NCBI GenBank assembly: GCA_029204225.1
Contig: CM055113.1
Coordinates: 6,296,647-6,360,646, forward strand
DNA length: 64,000 nt
DNA from: Diphasiastrum complanatum
Lineage: Eukaryota > Streptophyta > Lycopodiopsida > Lycopodiales > Lycopodiaceae
Direction of reading: 5' to 3'
Shown here: positions 56,357-64,000 of the stretch, one piece after another
Layout of the letters: each line of letters begins with the position of its first letter
Numbering within the stretch: the stretch's first letter is position 1
Translations under genes and position numbers: made by a program
The notes under the pieces: model-generated
What the model was told of the DNA's origin: nothing
The model's input: the letters and a program-made list of their open reading frames with translations, nothing else
The model's database searches: none

Positions 56357-56570
56357 CTTGACTACAAGTAGCAGTTCTTCTCTTCTTCTGTTTTCATCAA
56401 ATGGTGTGTCATTTGTATCTGAAGTTGGCTCCTGCCTAGCACTTTTACTGTCAATGCACTCTTGTGTCTTAGTTGTCTCTTCTTGGTCTTGTAGTTTGGA
56501 ATCTTCATTTGCTGATCCACTTTCAGCTGCATTGGTGGAATTTGAAATTTGCAGCTCTTTACAAGTATTT
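56357..56570 (-). pseudogene. Unique coding-like island inside the array
   Basis: The minus strand is open for about 75 codons with a hydrophilic, acidic composition: KELQISNSTNAAESGSANED, SKLQDQEETTKTQECIDSKS, then DTNDTPFDENRRREELLLVV. It interrupts a repeat unit and has no counterpart in the other units. The plus strand is also open (80 codons, Ser-rich), but the minus reading looks more protein-like. No family recognised. Confidence 0.35.
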
Positions 56571-57399
56571 TTGTATCATTATAGCTTCTCCAGTGTTTGA
56601 GTAATTCTACCTACACATGTGGAAGTGAAAGTTTTTCAACTCGAACCTGGTTCGAATTGAGGCTTTTCAATTTCAAACTGCACCTACATAGTTTGAGCTT
56701 ATTTGTTTAGAAACCACTTTCAAATTGAGATATCTACACTTACCCAATTTGACTACAGAAAAAGAAGTCTTCAACATGGTCTTGCACCTGTTTTACATCT
56801 CGTTTAGCTTCTGGGTTTTTCTGATAGGTTAGTTTTCATATCATAGTAGCTCCAGTTTTGAGCATTTGCACCTACCAGTGTTGCCATCCTAGGGTTTCTT
56901 CACCATGTCATCTTCTAGGTTGAACTTCTCAGTTTTGTTTGATGAGTATTTTTGTATCATTATAGCTTCTCCAGTGTTTGAGTAGATCTACCTACCAACA
57001 TTACTACCATATGTGTGTGCTAGCAGTCCATTTAACTACAGAGATTATATCAAAATTATATTGGTTCAGGTTGATTCTTATTCATTAAAATTTCAAGTGA
57101 AGTTTCTTCTTCGAGGTGAAGGTTAGATTTAGTTTGAAGTCCAATTCCAATTCAAGTTCATGCAGATCAAGATATCATAAAATTAGATTCAAGTTCAGAT
57201 TTCTCAACTCGAACCTGGTTCGAGTTCAATCTCACCCTACAATATTTGAACTATAGATTAAATGGGATGATAGTCTAGGTTGATTGATGAACAAGGGTCG
57301 AGGTGAGTTTATGATAGATTCTCGTTCAGTTTGGTCTTGTAGGGGTTATGATTTATGATAGATTCTCAACTCAAACCTGGTTCGTGTTGATGAGTTTTT

Positions 57400-58140
57400 T
57401 GAGTTTCCCGATAGTTTGTACCGAGCCAAGACATTTAAGACTTGGGTTGGCCATTGATGGTATTAATCATCATGGCCATCGATCTTCTACTTGGATAACA
57501 TGGCTAGTGATGCTTGTGAATTACAACATACTTCCATGGATGGCAATGAAAAAAGGTCATCTTTTACTTGCTCACATCATTCCCGGTCGTTACAAGGTAA
57601 AAAAACATGGATGTCTATCTAGAACCCATTGTCAAGGAGTTGCAAATTCTTTGGAGAGGGATTTGTGTGTACGACATTTCACGTCCTTTCAGATCTCAAG
57701 AATTTGAATTAAAAGGTATTTTGATGTGGACGATGCACAATTATCATAGATTGGGTGAGTGTAGCGGTTCTTCTACTTCCGGATACCTTGCTTGTAATAT
57801 ATGTGGAAGTAATCTCCCTGCACGATATGCAAAACATCTTAGGAAAGTCATATATTCTAATCGTCGTAAATATCTTCCATTCGACCATAGTCTTTGGAGA
57901 ACTCGTTTTTGTCGACTAGGACACAAAGTGGAGGCACGCCCTCCACCCGAAAGATTAATGAGTAAAGATTGGCTTGAGAAATGGAAGAATGCAATGAAGA
58001 ATTCCACTTTGATAGACGGTATGAAAAAGGTAATCCATTGTTCGCAGATTTCTACAACGAATTTGTGAACACGATTACTTATCTTTCTTCTTGGTTTCTT
58101 GACTCTGAAATCGGGTGTTTCTGCCCGTTCCAAGACGCTG
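57400..58140 (+). pseudogene. CACTA (En/Spm) TNP2-type transposase remnant
   Basis: Two frames cover the central TNP2 domain. The first reads RHLRLGLAIDGINHHGHRSS, then NYNILPWMAMKKGHLLLAHI followed by IPGRYK. After a +1 shift near 57600 the second reads MDVYLEPIVKELQILWRGIC, VYDISRPFRSQEFELKGILM, WTMHNYHRLGECSGSSTSGY, LACNICGSN and NRRKYLPFDHSLWR. These match the family pattern 'RLGL..DGFNPfg', 'YNLPPW.CMK', 'IPGP..PG.DIDVYL.PLI.EL..LW', 'MWTIND.PA...LSGwsTkG..ACP.C' and 'RFLP..H..R'. Terminal parts are missing, and the left end abuts the palindrome array. Confidence 0.88.
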
Positions 58141-58189
58141 GTTCTTTAAGATTAATCTTCTCAGTTTGAACCGTTTCAGACAGAAAGAT

Positions 58190-58935
58190 TTAACATTTAC
58201 TCAGACATGTTTCCCAGCTTGTCAGTGGGATGATCAAGAGGGGAAAAACTCTGGAAGCAGCTTGGGTTCTCTGGCCACCCGATCCCAAAATACCATCTAC
58301 TGTCTGGGTCTGCCCATTCTTATTATCAGCTCCATCATCTCCATCATCGTCCTGTGGTTTCTTCACAGAAGTACCCGCTTGGGCCTTGCACGCCATATCC
58401 CATAGTTGGGTCACCTTGTCCAAGACTTGCTGCATGGCCTTAGTCATTTCTTCGAGTTGTTTCTGGGAATCAAAGATGATCTGTTCTTGTTTAGCCACAA
58501 CATTTTCAAAATTCTTTTTCTCGGCTTCTCGTTCTTGAATTAGCCACACGTACTTTTCCATCTGGATGGCTGTAGCTTGTGGGGCCTGGAACTGTATATC
58601 CTTGGGCTTGACCAGAGGGGCATCAACTATCATTGCACCCGATGATCCATCTTGCACTTGGTTGATCCAGGGCATCTGGCACTTCCGTTGTTGATGAACC
58701 TCTTCCAATTTTATCTTCTGCCCGATCATCATGGATCTTATTTCTTTCACCTCTTTTTTCTTTTCTTTGGCCAACTTTTACTGATGTGCAATCTCTTGGT
58801 TCTGGTACTGGATTTTATTTTTGAACACTTGGTGTTGGCTTACCAACCAATGCATATGGTAGCTTGTTTTGGCTAGGCTGATCATTGAGCGTCTTTGCTT
58901 CAGAGAGCTTTTCAGGGTTGGTGATGGTTGGTTAT
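58190..58935 (-). pseudogene. Coiled-coil, gag-like protein of unknown family
   Basis: The 194-codon minus frame (58774-58190) is rich in Lys, Glu and Gln with heptad patterning: KEKKKEVKEIRSMMIGQKIK, LIQEREAEKKNFENVVAKQE and QIIFDSQKQLEEMTKAMQQV. An acidic linker (QDDDGDDGADNKNGQ) follows. Upstream, across one TAA, the frame continues in phase (YHMHWLVSQHQVFKNKIQYQ, then NQEIAHQ), so the original protein was longer. It could be a retroelement gag N-terminus or a transposon accessory protein. It faces the TNP2 remnant tail to tail. Confidence 0.45.
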
Positions 58936-59049
58936 TGATCAGGGGTATGAGTTGGTGATGTTAGTCCAAAGAATAGATGTTGAGAGAATGAGGGTGGAAG
59001 TGGAGGGAGTGGAGAGATAACGTTAGTAGAAATAGTGGTGATGGTGGTT

Positions 59050-59846
59050 AGTGGAAGGGTCTATCAGAAATGGTGAACTCCTGCAACTTTGTCGCAACAG
59101 GAACAAGACACGAAGGTTGAACGAGAACAATTCGTGATAGTCAACGTGTCTTTGACTCGAAGCACGAATGATTCATGAATCTATCTTGAATCGTAAACAC
59201 ACCTCTAGGACCGCAAACCGCAAAAGGGGCGCAAAACGAAGACTACGAAAATTAACGAAAAGAATGAAACAAATAAAGAGAAATCCTATGCACTGCCAGT
59301 TGGCAGCTCAACGGGCTTCATGCCCAGCTGAAACGAATAGCAACGACAGAGACTAACTAACTAGTTGGTTAGCATTAACTAGTCTTGTGATTCTACATTT
59401 AGCTATTTTATAAACTCCACACAGTGGAGGTATATACAATCCTCTCTAGATCATAACAAAATAAGAGAGATAGTGAATATAGAGATATGTAACAAACAGA
59501 GAGAGACATAGCGAATAGAGTAAGAAAGCAAAAATACCATAAATGTGCATAAAAGTCTGCCAACAAGCAGAACACAGCGAAAGATCAGAGAGTCAACCCG
59601 CCAACAAGCGAGAAACTGACGATCTCATTCTAAAACCAAACTGACAATATAGTCGCTCTATTTCATGTATCTCTTGGCCTTGTGTTGTGTCTCTTGATTG
59701 CTAGAATAAAATATGTTCTGTGATGTGTAGTTGAGTGTCTGGGATCCCGTAAGGGCTTTCGCACAAAAAGAAAATTCAAAGACAAAAAATTGTTCGCGAA
59801 TCAAAAGAGAGGACGAACACGAAACAAAGAAAAAGCTTTCGCAACA
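59050..59846 (+). repeat. Copia 5' LTR (left edge uncertain)
   Basis: It ends ...GCTTTCGCAACA immediately before a perfect primer site. It contains TTCGCGAA-type boxes (59793) and 'cacgaatgattcatgaat' (about 59162). No clear TG start was fixed, so the left edge is a guess. Confidence 0.55.
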
Positions 59847-59859
59847 TGGTATCAGAGCC
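59847..59859 (+). other. Primer-binding site
   Basis: TGGTATCAGAGCC, full match to the initiator tRNA-Met primer consensus, directly next to the LTR end. Confidence 0.93.
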
Positions 59860-59911
59860 TACATGTTATCACTACTGATATCTTAGCAGTGATACTTCCA
59901 GACAACACAAT

Positions 59912-61341
59912 ATGGCTACAACAATCTAGACCAGAGTAGCAATCAGTCTTGATGGTGCAAATTACAGAATCTGGAAATTCAAAATCAAGACACTCTTGAA
60001 GGGCGAAGGCTAATGGTCGGTGACCGAGCTCTCAGAGGTGCAACCTCTAGAGGGAGACTCGAGGAGAGCTGAATGAATCAGAAAGGATGAGCGCGCAATG
60101 GTGATCATCGTTTCGTCTATAAATGAAGATCTACTCATGCAGATTGAAGACTACGAAAGTAGCCATGCAGCGTGAGAAAGATTAAAGCAGAAGCATGAAG
60201 TGAGGACTGTAGCTTCAGTCATGCACCTTCACAATCAGCTGCAATCCATACGGTGGGATGGCAACCAGTTAGATCAGCACGTTGAGAAGATCAAAACGAT
60301 CTTCGCTCAACTCGCTGCATCAGGACAAGAGCATCCGGTCCCAGCACCACAACAACTAATGTACTTCATGAAATCTCTATCAACGTCCTATCAGCCGCTA
60401 AGAAGGCTCATACTGAATCTACCATATATGACATTCGACAAAGCAGTCAGTCTTGTCGCTGATGAGAGACTGATGAGAGACAAAGGAGAGGGAAGCAGTG
60501 ATCAAGAGAAGGCTCTCTTCACGAAAGGAAGGAAGAAGAACAAAAACAAGCCAAGATTCGAGAAGACGAAGTCCTCTAATCAACAATCTTCTTCATGTGA
60601 TCACTGCCACAAACCAGGCCATACGACCAACAAATGCTGGTTCAATCCAGCAATATCTTGCATGCACTACAAGAAGAAAGAGCATTTTGCATACGACTGT
60701 AGATTCAACCCAAAAAGGAAAGAAAAAGCTAAAAAGACAAACGTTGCAGAGTCATCAAAGGATGCCGAAAGAGATGACAAAGCTTTCACGATAGTCGATG
60801 AAGCTTCGACAAGCTACTCTAAACACGACTATGATATAGTCATCGATTCAGGAGCAACATCTCACATAACCTACAACAAGAAGATCTTGATTAACTTTTG
60901 CGAACTCGAAAATGACAGAGCAGTGATATTAGGTGATGGAAGCAGACACGATATCAAAGGCATCGGCTCTCTATAGCTACAAACACTCCCAAGCCAAGTA
61001 GAGCTGCCAGGAGCACTCTATGTGCCCTCACTCAGAAAGGATCTGCTATCTATATCCAAGGCATTCAAGTTTTGTTTGACGGCAACAATTGTTGTATGAT
61101 CGAGAAAATGACAAACAAGTTGTTGACGGTCGAATGCAGAGAAGGAAATCTCTACCAAGCCAAAATAATCAGCAACTCTGAAAGCATATTAAATGCTTCA
61201 GAAAATGAAGATCAGCTCTGGCATAGAAGAATGTATCATCTGAACATGCAGAGCCTATTAAAATTGGCAAAAGGTAACTTGGTTAAATCTTGTAAATACC
61301 ATAATGACTTGTACTCATCATCATTAGACATGCGTGGAGCC
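59912..61341 (+). pseudogene. Ty1/copia gag, protease and pre-integrase domain
   Basis: From an ATG at 59912 the first gag part reads VAISLDGANYRIWKFKIKTL and VIIVSSINEDLLMQIEDYES with stops. The 258-codon frame 60200-60976 then holds MHLHNQLQSIRWDGNQLDQH, LMYFMKSLSTSYQPLRRL, the knuckle CDHCHKPGHTTNKC with a second CMHYKKKEHFAYDC, and the protease DYDIVIDSGATSHITYNKK with DSG intact. After a TAG it continues LPGALYVPSLRKDLLSISKA. The pre-integrase frame 61072-61356 follows with QLWHRRMYHLNMQSLLKLAK. The element is cut at about 61341 by another LTR element, so integrase and RT are not visible. Confidence 0.9.
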
Positions 61342-62108
61342 TGTTCCCACGTGTGAAATCTATGCCTAAGTCATTTAGATAGATCATATAGGTTGTACAT
61401 ATCATTTAATTGGAAACTAGTGGCTAAATTGGCCAAAAAGTAGTTTAGTAGTATTATTCCACTTGGCACCATTCTAGTGGTAGAAAATGCTATATCACAT
61501 GGGTAGGAGTGGTCTCCCACGTGTGAAATATCATATAGAAAGTTCAGATCCATTGTATATAGCTTTCATACATGTCAAAAGTCAAATCTCCTAGATCGTA
61601 GGACCTATCTCCTAATTTGTAGGAATCTAGAAGGTCAACACTAGCCACCAATGATGATGTGGCAAATTAATGGAATCTTAGCCAAAGTGGATATGGATAA
61701 GCACTATGACCTGTCTCACACGTGCTGGAAGTGTCATAGAGAGGGAGTATGATGATTGCTGTATTTAATCCATGATGGATCCACTTTGAGAAATCAATGA
61801 GGCAAGATCTTGGTTTTGGAGGCATATCTTGAGTATTCTCATATTTGTGTTGTGATTTTATGGTTCTATTGCTTTCTAACACTTGTGTACTTCACTCTCT
61901 GCTGTAAGTCCGTACAGGTACTGTTATTCACACGTGTGAAGGCAGTAGGTCTCAAGTTTAATCATTTGCTTGTTGTTTTTGCTAGATTTTTTTATGGGGA
62001 ATTGATCTAATCATTGGTTGATTAGTAGATCATGTAATCTAGCTTCCAACACCTCTTGAGGATCTAATCTAGATCCATTCTTGGTCTTTATTTCTCTGAA
62101 ATTTAACA
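61342..62108 (+). repeat. LTR of a nested element, 767 bp
   Basis: It begins TGTTCCCACGTGTG inside the copia pre-integrase frame and ends ...TTTAACA just before a primer-site-like sequence. Cis motifs include four CACGTG-type sites (61348, 61518, 61717, 61929). The left edge is inferred from the TGTT/AACA pairing and the break in the copia frame. The partner LTR lies beyond the window. Confidence 0.65.
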
Positions 62109-62121
62109 TGGTATTAGCGCC
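62109..62121 (+). other. Degenerate primer-binding site
   Basis: TGGTATTAGCGCC, two changes from TGGTATCAGAGCC, adjoining the LTR end. Confidence 0.7.
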
Positions 62122-63540
62122 AAGTACAAGAGATTAAAGCATTGATCTAAACAACACCCAGATTGGCAAGTTTTTTGAGAAAACTCACTAATCTTGAGTG
62201 GACAAGTTTGAAGAGTTAGTTAGCCTTGAAATTTGTGCATCAAACTTGGTTGTGGGATGTAGGGGTACTTTTCACACGTGTGAGGCCATACAACACCAGT
62301 TTTGGAGCTATATTTTTCAGTTTGATGCTATATCTTACTCATACACCCAAACTAGCAAGTTTTTTAACTAGCTAATCTTGAGGTAGCGAGTTTGAATAGA
62401 TAGATAGAATCATTATATTTGTACCAAATATTGTTGTGGGCTTCAGGTGTAATCCCACAAGTGTGAGGCCGTACATAACCTGTTCTGAGCAATAAAATTC
62501 AGTTTTGGTGCTTTTAATGTCTCATACACCCAAAACTAATCAATCTAGTGCATTTTTCAAGCTCTCTAATGCATTGTTTCTATTCCTTTGATTTGTTCTT
62601 GGTATAGATCAATCATGATTTGAAGCTTTATTACAGTACATTAAAGCTGATTCTCAGATGCTTTGGGTCTGCATTAAAGTTGAGAGTGAAAGATTGCCAA
62701 AAACCATAGATTAAGGAGTGATTTGCAAGGGGAGAGATTGAAATCCATTGTATCTTAATTCTAGATGTGTTCAAGAGTGAAAGGGTTGAGACTAGAAGCA
62801 TCTAACTGCTAGAAGTCAGCCTTGAATAAGTCCTCCAAGTGAAATTCTAAGTGAATTTCTAGAGCACAAACACTCATAAAAGCAAAATCTACCAATACAA
62901 GGTGATAAGCATTGTTGGAGAGTTCTAGAAGTGATTTTTGAGATCTAAGTCACATTGTTCCACTCCTACTCAAAGAGTTGAGTTTTATTGGCTTGAAAGA
63001 GAGTCATAGAGGTGTGTGAGTCACATGTGTAGAGTTTGATCCAAAAATCCTAAGAGTTCCTTCCTTTGTAGAGGGCAAGATCTAGTAACTCATTTCTTGA
63101 CTTTGGTGGAAAAATTGTCTTCTTCATTGTGATCAAATCTTGCTAAGTGGCATTAGCTCTTTTTAAGCACATATCTTAGTGAGAGAGAAGTATCACATTT
63201 CTGAAAATTTGAATTTCATTCCAACTCTAAAGAGGTAGAGTCATTGGTACCTGGTGGAGTCCAATAGGGGTGAATGAATTCAATTTTTGAACACAATTTG
63301 ACATTGTATGCATGAAACTCAAATAAGTTCTAATTCAACTTTCTTTGTGAGAGGGTGAGGGTCAAGTTGTGATTCAATTGGGAGTGTAGAACAAGGAGGA
63401 GTCCATATTTGAGTGTTCATACATGGTTGGGATCGTTGTGAATCTTTAGATGTCTAATTTTTAAGCTTGGTGAAAGATTCTTGACATAGATTGTTATCAA
63501 ACCATTTCATGTCCATTCCAAATCTCAAGAGAGATATTCT
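62122..63540 (+). mobile_element. Internal leader of the nested LTR element
   Basis: No ORF. It contains CACACGTGTG (62273-62282) and a diverged relative at about 62452. The general style (long leader with 'gttgtgggatgtaggggta...cacacgtgtgaggcc') resembles the leader at 1-905 and 5525-6267. No sequence identity was measured. Confidence 0.55.
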
Positions 63541-64000
63541 TTGGGTCAAGAGGGATTCCAAAAGGGCTGATTGGAGCTGATCTTTGTGGATGCTACAAAA
63601 TGAAGACCAATCCATCCAAGGAGAACCAAAGCAAGGGGCCCGAGGTGAAGGATGGAGCTTCAAGTGCAAAATCAAAGGCAAGAAGGACAAATCCAAGGAA
63701 ATGTGTTTCCTTTGTGGAAAGATGCATGAGGCTTGGAGTCTCACAAGGACTTACAAGAGTTGTCTTCAAAAGTCCATCACCACACATCTCAAACCTCCAA
63801 AAGTTTTTCATTTGGAAGTGCATTTTTTAGTTCAAGATGCAAAGAAAGATGTTTCTTTTATTAATGTCACTTGGATTTATTTCATGTTCTTGGAAAGCAT
63901 TTTTTTTGGAACTTTGGATAAGTTCAAAGTTATTGTTATGATCCAAGAGAAACCAAGAAAAATTAAGGAGGAGCAATCACAAAATGAAAATAGTTCCATT
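63541..64000 (+). pseudogene. Retroelement gag-like region with zinc-knuckle trace (partial)
   Basis: A plus frame reads DKSKEMCFLCGKMHEAWSLT, then KSCLQKS, VFHLEVHFLVQDAKKDVSFI and LDKFKVIVMIQEKPRKIKEE to the window end. 'CFLCGKMHEAW' resembles the start of the plant gypsy gag knuckle 'CFLC.GPH.A.DCP', but the last Cys is not in place. Position after the leader of the nested element supports gag. It continues past the right edge. Confidence 0.5.

Larger units (their letters stand above)
51530..57345. repeat. Array subregion 3: shuffled units A, B and C, several hundred bp each
   Basis: Unit A ('gggtttttctgata' to 'tgtgtgtgctagca') occurs at about 52320, 54525 and 56812. Unit B ('ggttcaggttgattcatattcatt' to the dyad and 'caagctca') occurs at about 51552, 52570, 54774, 55208, 55505, 55676, 56132 and 57062. 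Unit C ('caatatctgaactatagattaaatggg' to 'gtgaagaaagacaagaactcatagcaat') occurs near 51690, 54950, 55385, 55850 and 57238, with partial copies. Order A-B-C is kept in the larger blocks, as in a higher-order satellite. Confidence 0.8.
46316..57390. repeat. 11-kb array of degenerate tandem units carrying a 21-bp palindrome
   Basis: The dyad AACTCGAACCTGGTTCGAGTT (two 10-base arms around one base) or a close variant recurs about 25 times. Clear copies start at 46918, 47230, 47539, 47732, 48392, 48727, 51655, 52262, 52715, 53093, 53240, 53613, 53972, 54916, 55351, 55647, 55816, 56274, 56638, 57206 and 57368. A related GC-rich palindrome GGTTCGAACCGGCCGGTTCG is at 46331-46350. Between dyads are longer diverged units listed separately. 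Arm changes are often seen on one side only, yet the dyad is usually the best-kept part of its unit. I saw no full copy elsewhere in the window. Function unknown. Confidence 0.9.

Noticed and set aside
46316-57390. CRISPR-like array of regularly spaced palindromic repeats
   Set aside because: The palindromes are 21 bp but spacing ranges from tens of bases to kilobases, spacers are themselves repeated, there is no cas gene, and the setting is a plant nuclear genome.
61667-61882. Short open frames inside the LTR at 61.3-62.1 kb
   Set aside because: They fall within the LTR and have no protein-like composition.

Overview
This window looks like transposon-rich intergenic DNA from a large land-plant nuclear genome. 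It is AT-rich by eye. Most recognisable coding sequence is decayed Ty1/copia and Ty3/gypsy LTR retrotransposon. LTRs are often followed directly by an initiator-tRNA-Met primer site (TGGTATCAGAGCC or a variant). There are also two CACTA-type DNA transposon traces, a PIF1-like (Helitron-type) helicase remnant and MITE-like DNA. GT-AG introns, and a telo-box plus a TGGGCC box near one candidate gene start, fit a plant. The species cannot be told from the sequence.

Layout. 1-6.3 kb: the 5' part of a minus-strand LTR element with a 651-bp LTR, a gypsy RNase H remnant, a CACTA-like terminus and a copia gag-protease remnant. 6.3-16.5 kb: mostly unassigned AT-rich DNA with microsatellites, a possible host gene start at 11.74 kb (minus), a PIF1-like helicase remnant at 13.4-14.0 kb and an unidentified ORF at 15.9 kb. 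16.5-20.7 kb: a 444-bp repeat, minus-strand copia remnants, a head-to-head copia junction and a tandem-repeat block. 21.1-21.9 kb: the best host gene, a two-exon minus-strand gene for a small secreted protein resembling the S1/SPH family, with a TATA box and duplicated upstream sequence. 22.3-39.1 kb: nested copia elements, including two copies (24.2-27.8 and 33.4-37.3 kb) of a mosaic that joins a non-TE, exon-like fragment, copia LTR and gag, and a gypsy RNase H/integrase piece. 39.2-46 kb: an unidentified ORF, a nearly complete but disabled Ty3/gypsy pol (minus), a copia scrap and a domain resembling those in CACTA-associated proteins. 46.3-57.4 kb: an 11-kb array of degenerate long-period tandem repeats carrying about 25 copies of a 21-bp palindrome, consensus AACTCGAACCTGGTTCGAGTT. 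The array ends next to a CACTA TNP2 transposase remnant (57.4-58.1 kb). 58.2-64 kb: a coiled-coil, gag-like ORF, a copia gag-protease element and another LTR element inserted into it.

Almost nothing here looks functional except the S1-like gene and perhaps the gene start at 11.74 kb. The least explained feature is the palindrome array. Its dyad is better kept than the surrounding units, it lies beside a CACTA transposase, and it also holds exon-like islands. It could be an oversized transposase-binding region of a CACTA element, a satellite-like repeat built around a protein-binding dyad, or the introns of a very large gene.
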